The notes: generated from the letters alone by a model not told the origin. 14,360 nucleotides of DNA from Candidatus Blautia intestinipullorum (GCA_019120475.1 DWVA01000100.1:1-14360), one strand, 5' to 3'; shown: positions 1 through 6,724, numbered from the stretch's first letter. Numbers and translations are program-made.

Positions 1-525
1 TACCGGATTTTCCACTTCCGCCACAACAGATATATACTTATCTGTCACAGGTTTCTGTTTTTCCACAGCACGGTATACATTGTAGATCGTCTCTACGTTA
101 AATACGATGACGCCCTGCTCGATGGGCAGTCCGCCGGGGCGTACCACACGTCCGGTAGCTTCATAGATCAGAACTACCTCGTCTCCCATAGGATACACTT
201 CATCCAGAAGATGAATCCTCATTCCGGGGAATTCTTCAATATGCTGCTGCAGTGCTTTTACAGTCTGCACATAAGATTTTTTGATGCCGATGATGGCTTC
301 TGAAGCGCCGACAGTTTCAGCGATCAGATGAAAGGTTTTCATAATCTCATATGCATGTTTTTCCAGTAACTGTCTGTGTAACTTCAGTAAAGGTTCGCAC
401 TCCGCACAGTTCATGAGAATCGTGTCCGCCTTGTCTGTAAGCTTCGCATAAGTGGGAAAACCGGCGCCGCCGGCACCGACCACGCCGCTGTCCTGCATTA
501 TTTTCTGTAATTCTTTGATTTCCAT
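1..525 (-). CDS. pduS: PduS-like cobalamin-reductase/RnfC-type flavo-Fe-S protein, N-terminal part
   Basis: The first 175 residues of a PduS/RnfC-family electron-transfer protein; the rest lies beyond the left edge. The start is the ATG at 525, with GGAG about 9 nt upstream and only 4 nt after the stop of the vertex gene, so the two are translationally close. The N-terminus has the glycine-rich GAGGAGFPTYAKL motif and, near residue 40, NCAECEP, both typical of the RnfC/PduS/NuoF flavin- and NAD(H)-binding fold. The 4Fe-4S cysteine motifs and SLBB part expected later in the protein cannot be seen. PduS proteins are flavin/Fe-S NADH oxidoreductases attached to microcompartment shells. They were first described as cobalamin reductases, but in B12-independent compartments they are thought to handle internal electron or cofactor balance. 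It sits last in the visible operon, after PduL and the vertex protein. The family call is firm; the role here is inference. Confidence 0.9.
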   Translation of the reverse strand, partial: MEIKELQKIMQDSGVVGAGGAGFPTYAKLTDKADTILMNCAECEPLLKLHRQLLEKHAYEIMKTFHLIAETVGASEAIIGIKKSYVQTVKALQQHIEEFPGMRIHLLDEVYPMGDEVVLIYEATGRVVRPGGLPIEQGVIVFNVETIYNVYRAVEKQKPVTDKYISVVAEVENPV

Positions 526-529
526 GGCG

Positions 530-796
530 TTACTCCAATCCCGCACCGTCATCAATGATTCCCACAATGGCCGCATCGATAGGTGCTGTTTCTTCGCCGC
601 AGCCAATTCTTGCTGCGCTTCCTTGTGCCACCAATACATATTCGCCGATACCTGCGCCGATAATATCGATCGCTACGATCTGGCTGAGTTCTGATTTCAT
701 ATGATGCACCGGCTCCACAATCATAAATTTCTGTCCGATCAATTTTTCACTTTTCCGCGTGGAAACCACGCTTCCAACTACTTTTCCTACAATCAT
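530..796 (-). CDS. pduN: BMC-P pentameric vertex shell protein (EutN/CcmL/PduN family)
   Basis: An 88-residue protein that would form the pentamers capping the vertices of the microcompartment. It begins MIVGKVVGSVVSTRKSEKL, the usual EutN/CcmL opening, and carries the family signature GAGIGEYVLVAQGSAAR around residues 47-63. Length matches the family (about 85-100). The ATG at 796 has GGAGG at good spacing. A strong 9-bp hairpin (832-853) stands between it and PduL, and PduS begins 4 nt after its stop. Vertex pentamers are needed in far fewer copies than hexamers, which fits its position late in the operon behind intercistronic hairpins. Confidence 0.95.
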   Translation of the reverse strand: MIVGKVVGSVVSTRKSEKLIGQKFMIVEPVHHMKSELSQIVAIDIIGAGIGEYVLVAQGSAARIGCGEETAPIDAAIVGIIDDGAGLE

Positions 797-831
797 GTGA
801 GCCTCCGCAATTTTTACTTTAATCCTCCGAT

Positions 832-853
832 GCCGGTGGCGTATGCCACCGGC
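832..853 (-). other. Intercistronic hairpin between pduL and the vertex gene
   Basis: A perfect 9-bp GC-rich inverted repeat (GCCGGTGGC / GCCACCGGC) with a 4-nt loop. It starts 17 nt after the pduL stop codon in transcription order and lies ahead of the ribosome-binding site of the vertex gene. No U-run follows it on the minus strand, so it is not an intrinsic terminator. An RNA-stability or 3'-end-protection element in the polycistronic message is the more likely role. Confidence 0.7.
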
Positions 854-870
854 TCGTTTCTGGAGGAATA

Positions 871-1515
871 TTATTTTATGATAGTAACTGTATTGCCTGT
901 GGCAATCTGTGCTGCATTTGCCTCATCAGTATCAATGTGCATCTCCAGCGTGAAGCTGTCATCCACACGGATCTTCACATGGTTGAAGATTGTTCCGCGC
1001 TCGTTGTCAGCTTTTACGGAAACAATGTCTCCGTCCTTCACGCCTGCAGCCTGGGCATCCTTCGGGGACATATGGATGTGGCGCATAGCCACGATACATC
1101 CCTCGTTCAGGTAAATGGCGCCTTTCGGTCCGACTATAGCGATAGGCGCGCTGCCTTTGATATTGCCGGACTCACGAACCGGAACCTTCATTCCCAGTTT
1201 GATGGCGTCCGTAGCGGACACCTCCACCTGAGAAGCCTTGCGGACCGGTCCCAGGATCCTTACGTTCTCAATGGCACGAAGCTTCAGACCCACGATCGTC
1301 ACCGTCTCGTTGGAGGCAAACTGCCCGCCCATCAGGTCTTTTTTCTTTGTAAGCTGATATCCCGGGCCAAACAAAGCTTCCACATGCTCCTGAGTCAGGT
1401 GAATATGTCTTGCGGAAACTCCGATGGGAACCATAAAGCCTCCGCCTTTTTCTTCACTCTGATTGATGGCGTCGATCACCATTTTTGTAATCAGTTCAAT
1501 ATTTTTCGTTTCCAA
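871..1515 (-). CDS. pduL: PduL phosphate propanoyltransferase (BMC-type phosphotransacylase)
   Basis: A 214-residue PduL that exchanges CoA for phosphate on propionyl-CoA, recycling CoA inside the compartment and yielding propionyl-phosphate for ATP synthesis by a kinase. Residues 4-20 form an amphipathic helix (NIELITKMVIDAINQ), which is the encapsulation peptide, followed by a short glycine linker. The two PduL repeats carry the zinc-binding histidines: H37 and H39 in SARHIH, and H146 and H148 in AMRHIHM. GxVRxASQVEVSxTD and the GCIVA segment are also typical of the family. Length is normal for an encapsulated PduL. It lies after the shell genes and before the vertex gene, separated from each by strong hairpins. 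Confidence 0.96.
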   Translation of the reverse strand: METKNIELITKMVIDAINQSEEKGGGFMVPIGVSARHIHLTQEHVEALFGPGYQLTKKKDLMGGQFASNETVTIVGLKLRAIENVRILGPVRKASQVEVSATDAIKLGMKVPVRESGNIKGSAPIAIVGPKGAIYLNEGCIVAMRHIHMSPKDAQAAGVKDGDIVSVKADNERGTIFNHVKIRVDDSFTLEMHIDTDEANAAQIATGNTVTIIK

Positions 1516-1573
1516 GAATACACCCGCTTCCCGTATAAAGTTTAAACAGCTCCGGTGAAACTATCTTCGGAAA

Positions 1574-1594
1574 CAGATTGACCAGGTCAATCTG
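1574..1594 (-). other. Intercistronic hairpin A between shell gene and pduL
   Basis: A 9-bp perfect inverted repeat (CAGATTGAC / GTCAATCTG) with a 3-nt loop in the 111-nt gap between the last hexamer gene and pduL. It has no U-run on the transcribed strand. It is one of a closely spaced pair with the hairpin at 1599-1625 and probably acts on mRNA processing or stability. Confidence 0.65.
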
Positions 1595-1598
1595 GGGC

Positions 1599-1625
1599 GG
1601 ATAATTTCACTCCGTGAAATTATCC
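1599..1625 (-). other. Intercistronic hairpin B immediately after a shell gene
   Basis: A perfect 12-bp inverted repeat (GGATAATTTCAC / GTGAAATTATCC) with a 3-nt loop, one base from the stop codon of the hexamer gene. On the minus (sense) strand it is followed by GCCCC rather than a U-run, so it should not terminate the operon. In RNA it would protect the 3' end of the shell-protein messages. On the plus strand it is followed by a T-rich run, so it could stop antisense transcripts. Confidence 0.7.
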
Positions 1626-1626
1626 T

Positions 1627-1905
1627 TTATTTTAATACAGGCAGAATCTTTTCTACGTCTGTGTGAGGTCTCGGGATTACATGTGTTGCGATCAGTTCGC
1701 CCAGTCTGGATGCTGCTGTGCTTCCGCTTTCTACTGCGGATTTAACGGCTCCCACGTCTCCGCGAACCATAACAGTTACCAGTCCGGAACCGATCTTCTC
1801 TGTTCCTACCAGTGTAACGTTTGCTGCTTTGCACATCTGGTCTGCTGCCTCAATAGCTGCTGTAAGTCCTCTGGTTTCTACCATTCCTAATGCTTCCTGT
1901 GTCAT
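1627..1905 (-). CDS. BMC-H hexameric shell protein, PduA/PduJ type (paralogue 1)
   Basis: A 92-residue single BMC-domain protein that would form hexameric facet tiles. It has MVETRGLTAAIEAAD at the start, the KIGSG pore loop (residues 37-41), RGDVGAVKSAV, and the C-terminal HVIPRPHTDVEKILP typical of PduA/PduJ. The reading frame is open upstream to an ATG at 1929, but AAGGAGG lies inside that stretch and correctly spaced for the ATG at 1905, so 1905 is the start. It differs from the shell protein at 2324-2599 at only 8 of 91 aligned residues, and the two genes share long identical DNA tracts. KIGSG pores in PduA are known to pass small polar substrates such as propanediol. Confidence 0.96.
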   Translation of the reverse strand: MTQEALGMVETRGLTAAIEAADQMCKAANVTLVGTEKIGSGLVTVMVRGDVGAVKSAVESGSTAASRLGELIATHVIPRPHTDVEKILPVLK

Positions 1906-1953
1906 TATTTTTTCCTCCTTATGGATCATTGATAATGGGGATCGATCCCCGTT

Positions 1954-2298
1954 CTATTTTTCTGACGGTTGAGCGTTTTCCGCATTCCCGGCGTCTTCCG
2001 CCTTTTCCGTCTTTTTCTTCCATCGGCTTGCACTGAGTTCCACGATCTTGACGATTTCCTCGTGGGGGCGTGCAATCACTGCATAACTTGCCGGTTTCTT
2101 AATTGCCTTGGCTGCCGCAGTTTCCACTGCCTCTGTAACAGCCGATACATCACCCTGCACAATAAGAGTTACCAGTCGTCCGCCCAGCTTACGTTCCCAT
2201 GACGCCAGCTCAACGTCTGCAGTTTTACACATGATGTCCAGCGCATCCAATGCTGCCACAACACCTGTGATCTCTATAAAACCATATGCTTTATTCAT
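1954..2298 (-). CDS. BMC-H shell protein with charged C-terminal extension
   Basis: A 114-residue single BMC-domain protein. The domain covers about residues 1-90 (YGFIEITGVVAALDALD at the start, RGD-like QGDVSAV, then ARPHEEIVKIVE). The pore loop is RKLGGRL rather than KIGSG, so the pore should be more positively charged and of different selectivity than its neighbours. A tail of about 20 residues rich in Lys, Glu, Asp and Ala follows (KKKTEKAEDAGNAENAQ) and looks disordered; it could bind cargo or regulate assembly. The gene is inserted between the two near-identical PduA-type genes. Its ATG at 2298 has AAGGAG 7 nt upstream. The exact subfamily is not recognised. Confidence 0.93.
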   Translation of the reverse strand: MNKAYGFIEITGVVAALDALDIMCKTADVELASWERKLGGRLVTLIVQGDVSAVTEAVETAAAKAIKKPASYAVIARPHEEIVKIVELSASRWKKKTEKAEDAGNAENAQPSEK

Positions 2299-2323
2299 GA
2301 GCGAACTCCTTATTGCTTAATTG

Positions 2324-2599
2324 TTAGATGGAGGGCAGAATCTTTTCTACGTCTGTGTGAGGTCTCGGGATCACATGTGTTGCAACCAGCTCACCAAGTC
2401 TGGATGCTGCTGTGCTTCCGCTCTCTACTGCTGCTTTTACAGCGCCTACGTCTCCGCGGACCATAACAGTTACCAGTCCGGAACCGATCTTCTCTGTTCC
2501 TACCAGTGTAACCTCTGCTGCCTTGGTCATTGCATCTGCTGCCTCGATCGCTGCAGTCAGTCCTCTGGTTTCTACCATTCCTAAAGCTTCCTGTGCCAT
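2324..2599 (-). CDS. BMC-H hexameric shell protein, PduA/PduJ type (paralogue 2)
   Basis: A 91-residue single BMC-domain protein, 91% identical in aligned residues to the product of 1627-1905. It has the same KIGSG pore loop and the same RPHTDVEKILP end. The differences cluster at residues 23, 25 and 29 (helix 1 and its exit), at 56 and 72, and at the last residues. AGGAGG lies 8 nt before the ATG at 2599. It would supply the bulk facet hexamer together with its twin. Confidence 0.96.
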   Translation of the reverse strand: MAQEALGMVETRGLTAAIEAADAMTKAAEVTLVGTEKIGSGLVTVMVRGDVGAVKAAVESGSTAASRLGELVATHVIPRPHTDVEKILPSI

Positions 2600-2659
2600 T
2601 ATTCATTCCTCCTGAATATGTTGTATTAATTAGAAAGTTTTTGCCAAGGATATGACCCG

Positions 2660-2974
2660 TCAGTCTTTATCCAAAGCGCTGATTTTCAGCATTTTCCTTG
2701 TTCCCTCCTCGGGGTTGGGAATCACGTAATGCTGTACCACACCAGTCATCCGGTCCGCCACTTCCATTCCGGCTTCAACGGCTGCCGTCACATCCGTTAC
2801 ACTGCCGCGGAATTTGATGCATACCAGAAGCGGTACTGGCAGGCTGTCAGCATTGGCAGGCTTATTCTTATCGAATACCTCCAGGCGGACATTGGCCGCC
2901 TTGCATCCTGCGTCTGCCGCTACAAAGGCTGTGGCCAGCCCAAACACTTCCAAAATTCCTACAGCGTCTGCCAT
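2660..2974 (-). CDS. BMC-H shell protein with enlarged pore loop
   Basis: A 104-residue single BMC-domain protein, the first shell gene after the enzymes. It opens MADAVGILEVFGLATAFVAADAGCKAANV and ends with HYVIPNPEEGTRKMLK, a normal BMC-H frame. Where the PduA-type neighbours have the short TEKIGSGLVTVMVRG, this one has FDKNKPANADSLPVPLLVCIKFRG. That is an insertion of about nine residues with two prolines exactly in the loop lining the hexamer pore. The pore is therefore expected to be reshaped or gated. Glycyl-radical compartments contain unusual hexamers (for example GrpU, which binds an Fe-S cluster at the pore), but no cysteine is visible in this loop. AAGGAG precedes the ATG at 2974. 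Confidence 0.93.
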   Translation of the reverse strand: MADAVGILEVFGLATAFVAADAGCKAANVRLEVFDKNKPANADSLPVPLLVCIKFRGSVTDVTAAVEAGMEVADRMTGVVQHYVIPNPEEGTRKMLKISALDKD

Positions 2975-3000
2975 TTTGCTTCTCCTTTATCTGTTCCGGA

Positions 3001-4233
3001 TTATTTGTTTACAATCGCAATCTTAAGACCTGTCATAGCCAGGTTTGTTTCAAGTGCTTCATTGATCTGCTCAAGCGGGAACTTATGTGTGATCAGTTCA
3101 GACATCGGAAGGCCGATTGCCTTTGCTCTCTTAAGGAAATCAAATGTGGTTGCGTAATCTCTCAGGTTGTATACCCAGGATCCTACCAGGTTGATTTCTT
3201 TGGAGCAGAGATCGAAGTGCGGATTGATCGTTGCGTCGCCGCCGTTAATGAAGAATCCCAGCTCGCAGAGGCCGCCGCCGTTGCGGATAAATTTGTAGAT
3301 ATTGGAATGTGCCTTCGGGTTTCCTGTGCACTGGAAAGCGAAATCAGCAAGGTGTCCGCCCTGTGCTTCTTTCACTGCGTTTGCCAGTGCTTCGATTCCC
3401 TGATAGTTCATAAAGTTTACGCTTGTGTTCGCGCCCATCTTCTTCGCGAATGCAAGACGCTGCTCATTTCCGTCTACCGCGCAGATGTTTTCCACACCCA
3501 TGGTATGAAGAACTGCGATGCAGATCAGACCGATCGGTCCGCATCCCTGTACAACTACTCTGCTGTTGAATTTCAGGATGCCTGTTGTTTTAGCTCTCTC
3601 TACTGCGTGTACAAGAACAGCGCAGGGCTCGATAAGGATTCGGGAATCCAGATCCAGATCGCTTACATTGAAGAAAGTGGAACCGAATTTTCCGCCTCTG
3701 ATGAATATGTAATCAGCGAACCAGCCGTTGAATTTTACGTCGTCATCCGGAAGAAGTCCGTAAACGTCAGCGCCGCCTACGTTTTTCTTGTTGAGGTCGA
3801 ACATTGTGATTTCCGGATCATCTTTGAAGATCATGCAGGTAACCACTTTATCGCCGATCTTCACCGGTTTTCCTGCTGTGTCGACTTTTACGTTCTTGCC
3901 CATTGCAACAATCTCTCCGGTTCCTTCATGACCCAGAACTACCGGGATCAGTCCGAAAGGATCGTTTTTGAACTCATGAGCGTCTGTTCCGCAGACACCG
4001 CAGCCTTCGACTTTAACAAGGATATCATCGTCTCCCACTTCCGGAAGAGGATATTCCTGAAGCTCGAAGTGCTTTTTCTCTGTCATCATAGCGACTCTTG
4101 CGGTTTTCGGGATTCCGGCTGATGCCGCCGGAGCTGCGGAAGCTGCCGGTGCAGCGGATGCCGGTGCGGTTCCTGTCATACCGGAAAGAACCTGCTTCAC
4201 TATTTCTTCGATGTTAATATTATTCATATCCAT
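3001..4233 (-). CDS. Encapsulated zinc-dependent medium-chain alcohol dehydrogenase
   Basis: A 410-residue MDR-family alcohol dehydrogenase. In this pathway it would reduce propionaldehyde to propanol (or lactaldehyde to propanediol), regenerating NAD+ inside the compartment. Residues 4-19 (NNINIEEIVKQVLSGM) are an amphipathic encapsulation helix. They are followed by an Ala/Pro/Ser linker with a tandem PAASA repeat (about 22-42), and the enzyme proper starts near residue 45. Catalytic zinc ligands are visible at C81 (GVCGTD) and H102-E103 (LGHE); a third ligand is probably in the EPC segment after ILIEP. GCGPIGL is the nucleotide-binding Gly-rich turn. The four-cysteine structural zinc loop is absent, being replaced by a charged segment after GDKVVTC. 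AGGAGG lies 9 nt before the ATG. The gene is 16 nt after pduP. Homologues with this tail occur in Clostridial fucose/rhamnose microcompartment loci. Substrate is inferred. Confidence 0.92.
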   Translation of the reverse strand: MDMNNINIEEIVKQVLSGMTGTAPASAAPAASAAPAASAGIPKTARVAMMTEKKHFELQEYPLPEVGDDDILVKVEGCGVCGTDAHEFKNDPFGLIPVVLGHEGTGEIVAMGKNVKVDTAGKPVKIGDKVVTCMIFKDDPEITMFDLNKKNVGGADVYGLLPDDDVKFNGWFADYIFIRGGKFGSTFFNVSDLDLDSRILIEPCAVLVHAVERAKTTGILKFNSRVVVQGCGPIGLICIAVLHTMGVENICAVDGNEQRLAFAKKMGANTSVNFMNYQGIEALANAVKEAQGGHLADFAFQCTGNPKAHSNIYKFIRNGGGLCELGFFINGGDATINPHFDLCSKEINLVGSWVYNLRDYATTFDFLKRAKAIGLPMSELITHKFPLEQINEALETNLAMTGLKIAIVNK

Positions 4234-4249
4234 TGTCTATATCCTCCTA

Positions 4250-5638
4250 TCAACGAATGCAAAGGCTGTCAGACATTACGCAGCGTCTTCTCTTTGTAAA
4301 GGTGCTGGCGCTTGTCAGTCCTTCGCCTGTACGGCTTGCAATCGTAAAGGTGCAGTAGCCTTCGCCTCCGAATCCAAGCGCCGCATAAGACGGGGCGTTC
4401 TTTACAAGGATCGCGGTGTCGATTGCTTTTGCATATTTGGTAATGTTGTCAATGTTCTTGGAGTGAATGTGCGCGGAATGGCGGTTGCCGTGCTCAAGCC
4501 ATACAGCCTGTTCTACCGCGTCGTCAAAATCCTTTGCCCTTACAACGCCAAGGATCGGCATCATAAGCTCTGTGGTGATCAGCGGGTGTTCCTTCGGTCC
4601 TTCAAATACAATGCAGCGGATGTTTGCCGGAGCATTGACACCGATCATGGAGAGAAGGGTCTTCGCGTCACGTCCAACGCATTTACGGTTCAGTCTGCCG
4701 TCCTTCATAACCACGGAAACAAGCTTGTCCTGTTCCTCTTTGGAAGCCAGATAGCAGTCGTTCTCGGTGATCAGATAATGCATCAGCTCATCTACAACAG
4801 AAGATACCGCAACGATCTCTTTCTCTGCGATGCAGGGAAGGTTGTTGTCAAAAGTACATCCGTTTACGATGTCCTGAGCGGCCTTGCGGATATCAGCGGT
4901 TTCGTCTACCAGCGCCGGCGGATTTCCTGCTCCCGCTCCGATTCCTCTCTTACCGGAAGAAAGAACTGCGGTAACAACGCCCGGGCCGCCTGTAGCAGCG
5001 ATAAGCTGAATATCTTTGTGCTTCATCATAATGTTGCTGGTTTCCAGTGTAGGATGCTCTACCGTTACGGCGATGTTGTCCGGTCCGCCAGCTTCCAGGG
5101 AAGCTTCATTCAGAAGGTTGATGGCGTAAATGGATGTTTTGATCGCCTGAGGATGCGGATTAAATACAACCGTGTTTCCTCCTGCCAGCATTCCGATGGT
5201 GTTGCAAAGGATAGTCTCGCTGGGGTTGGTGCATGGAGTGATCGCTCCGATCACACCGAAAGGTCCCATCTCGATCAGCGTAAGTCCTCTGTCTCCTGAC
5301 CATGCGGTTGTGGTAATGTCTTCTGTGCCCGGAGTCTTGTCAGCTACAAGATGATGTTTCAGGATCTTGTCGCCCACATTTCCCATTCCGGTTTCGTCAA
5401 CGCCCATACGTGCCAGAACTTCAGCGTTTTCTCTGATCTTCTGACGTATGGATGTAAGAATTTTTTCTCTCTGGTCCATGGACATTTTGCGAACGACCTG
5501 GTCAGCCTTCTTCGCAGCCTCGATGGCGTCGTTCATCTCTTTGAAAATACCATGTTTTCCGGCCGGAGCGTCTGCAATCTGCATTTTTGCCATAACTTCC
5601 TGTACAATTTCCTGTACCATGCTCTCACTTATTGGCAT
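4250..5638 (-). CDS. pduP: PduP CoA-acylating propionaldehyde dehydrogenase
   Basis: A 462-residue CoA-dependent aldehyde dehydrogenase converting propionaldehyde, NAD+ and CoA to propionyl-CoA. Length is close to Salmonella PduP (464). Residues 1-20 (MPISESMVQEIVQEVMAKMQ) are the classical N-terminal encapsulation helix, followed by a short linker. The catalytic cysteine is C269 in FDNNLPCIAEKE. The EMGPFGVIGAITPCTNPSET segment and ATGGPGVV are typical of the EutE/PduP family. AAAGGAGG lies 8 nt before the ATG. It sits between the aldolase and the alcohol dehydrogenase, so oxidising and reducing arms are adjacent. Confidence 0.97.
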   Translation of the reverse strand: MPISESMVQEIVQEVMAKMQIADAPAGKHGIFKEMNDAIEAAKKADQVVRKMSMDQREKILTSIRQKIRENAEVLARMGVDETGMGNVGDKILKHHLVADKTPGTEDITTTAWSGDRGLTLIEMGPFGVIGAITPCTNPSETILCNTIGMLAGGNTVVFNPHPQAIKTSIYAINLLNEASLEAGGPDNIAVTVEHPTLETSNIMMKHKDIQLIAATGGPGVVTAVLSSGKRGIGAGAGNPPALVDETADIRKAAQDIVNGCTFDNNLPCIAEKEIVAVSSVVDELMHYLITENDCYLASKEEQDKLVSVVMKDGRLNRKCVGRDAKTLLSMIGVNAPANIRCIVFEGPKEHPLITTELMMPILGVVRAKDFDDAVEQAVWLEHGNRHSAHIHSKNIDNITKYAKAIDTAILVKNAPSYAALGFGGEGYCTFTIASRTGEGLTSASTFTKRRRCVMSDSLCIR

Positions 5639-5688
5639 GAGATTGTCCTCCTTTATATTCCGTCAAATTATTTTGTTTCCGCCGGGAA

Positions 5689-6552
5689 TTATTTCATTCC
5701 AAGCTGTGCCATAACCTGTTTTGTGATGTTTGCAACAAGTTCTGCGTCAGCAGTATTGTCTTTCTTTTCTGCTCCGTCGCAGTTCTTGCCTACAAAATCA
5801 TACTGATATCCCGGGAACTGTTTGTAGTCTTCACCCTCACATGCTCCGCAGTTATGGCAGTTCAGTTTGCCTTTGTTCAGGCAGATATTTGCCGGATGTT
5901 TGCCAGGCATACCGAATTTACGGCGGATAGCATACAGTTTTTCGATGTTCTTCTCATCGAATTCCTTCGGGCCGCCCAGAAGTTTGCTCTGATACAGAAG
6001 CTGTGCGTAGAACTCAACAGATTCCATCTTCATGTAAGCAGCGTTCAGGTCTGTAGACCAGGTAAGAGCTCCGTGGTTTTCCAGAAGGACTGCATCGAAA
6101 TACGGAAGGTATTTTTCCAGATTATCCGGAATTTCCATTGTGGAAGGTGTGCCGTACTCAGCGATCGGAACACATCCAAGAGCGATGACTGCTTCCGGCA
6201 TGATCGGCTGTGTCAGCGGGATACCGGCGATCGCGAAGGATGTTGCATAAATAGGATGAGCATGTACTACAGATCCTACATCCGGACGTTTCTCATACAC
6301 TCTCATATGCATTTTGATCTCAGATGAAGGTTTGAATCCCGGATTTGCCTGGATCACTTCGCCTTTTGCGTTTACCTTGCAGATGTATTCCGGGGTCATG
6401 AATCCCTTGGAAACGCCTGTAGGTGTGCAGAGGAACTCATTGTCGTTGAGTTTTACGGAGATATTTCCGTCGTTTGCAGCCACCATGTTGCGGTTGTAGA
6501 TCCTTCTTCCGATGTCACAAATCTGTTTTTTGATTTCAAATTCGTTTACCAT
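5689..6552 (-). CDS. fucA: Encapsulated class II aldolase (L-fuculose/rhamnulose-phosphate aldolase type)
   Basis: A 287-residue class II aldolase/adducin-family enzyme expected to split L-fuculose-1-phosphate (and possibly rhamnulose-1-phosphate) into DHAP and lactaldehyde. ANDGNIS and TPTGVSKG are the phosphate-binding segments; the zinc and catalytic residues E78, H97, H99 (HAHP) and H160 (ENHG) are all present. E. coli FucA is about 215 residues, and the additional ~70 here are a C-terminal extension. This contains a cysteine-rich stretch (C224, C232, C235, C238, C258, including CHNCGAC) followed by an amphipathic encapsulation helix at about 268-287 (ADAELVANITKQVMAQLGM). The frame is open to an ATG at 6573, but AAGGAGG lies inside that stretch, 8 nt before the ATG at 6552, which is chosen. 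It is the first gene after promoter P2. Substrate is inferred from context; planctomycete-type loci use a similar aldolase. Confidence 0.93.
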   Translation of the reverse strand: MVNEFEIKKQICDIGRRIYNRNMVAANDGNISVKLNDNEFLCTPTGVSKGFMTPEYICKVNAKGEVIQANPGFKPSSEIKMHMRVYEKRPDVGSVVHAHPIYATSFAIAGIPLTQPIMPEAVIALGCVPIAEYGTPSTMEIPDNLEKYLPYFDAVLLENHGALTWSTDLNAAYMKMESVEFYAQLLYQSKLLGGPKEFDEKNIEKLYAIRRKFGMPGKHPANICLNKGKLNCHNCGACEGEDYKQFPGYQYDFVGKNCDGAEKKDNTADAELVANITKQVMAQLGMK

Positions 6553-6592
6553 GCCATTTTCCTCCTTGAGCATTTTGGTTTCTTTTTATTTC

Positions 6593-6612
6593 TAAGGAGA
6601 TTTTACTCCTTA
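6593..6612 (-). promoter_or_regulatory. Inverted-repeat operator around the -10 of P2
   Basis: A perfect 7-bp inverted repeat (TAAGGAG / CTCCTTA) whose 6-nt spacer is precisely the -10 hexamer TAAAAT of promoter P2. A dimeric regulator bound here would occlude RNA polymerase. The right-hand arm also contains an AAGGAG sequence, but it lies at or before the predicted transcription start and well away from any start codon, so it is not a ribosome-binding site. Confidence 0.6.
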
Positions 6613-6628
6613 TAAACAGGAATGTCAA
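6600..6628 (-). promoter_or_regulatory. Promoter P2 for the aldolase-shell operon
   Basis: TTGACA (6623-6628) and TAAAAT (6600-6605) separated by exactly 17 nt, a near-consensus sigma-A promoter. The predicted start is near 6593, giving a leader of about 40 nt to the aldolase ATG. It allows the enzyme and shell genes to be transcribed without the upstream EutS- and EutP-like genes. An inverted repeat brackets the -10, and a G-poor stretch lies upstream. Confidence 0.8.
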
Positions 6629-6710
6629 GAAAATCTTGTTGTTTTGTGTTGTTTTTATTGTTTTGCAGTTGTGGTTTTTGTTGTTTTTCAAAATTATTCA
6701 AAAATTCCCG

Positions 6711-6724
6711 CCTGACTTGTCAGG
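6711..6724. other. Short inverted repeat between the GTPase and aldolase genes
   Basis: CCTGAC-TT-GTCAGG, a 6-bp inverted repeat in the 218-nt gap between the GTPase stop and the aldolase start. An alternative pairing GCCTGA (6710-6715) with TCAGGC (6737-6742) is mutually exclusive with it. On the minus strand it is followed after CGGGAA by only a weak T-run, so it is at best a weak terminator or attenuator. Confidence 0.35.

Noticed and set aside
1906..1929. Upstream ATG adding eight residues to the shell protein at 1627-1905
   Set aside because: The AAGGAGG ribosome-binding site lies inside this stretch, and the paralogue starts at the equivalent of 1905.
3085..5299. Plus-strand open frames of 345 and 362 codons opposite the alcohol and aldehyde dehydrogenase genes
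   Set aside because: They are antisense frames of conserved enzymes with intact active sites; their products are low-complexity and Cys/Ser-rich and match no family I know.
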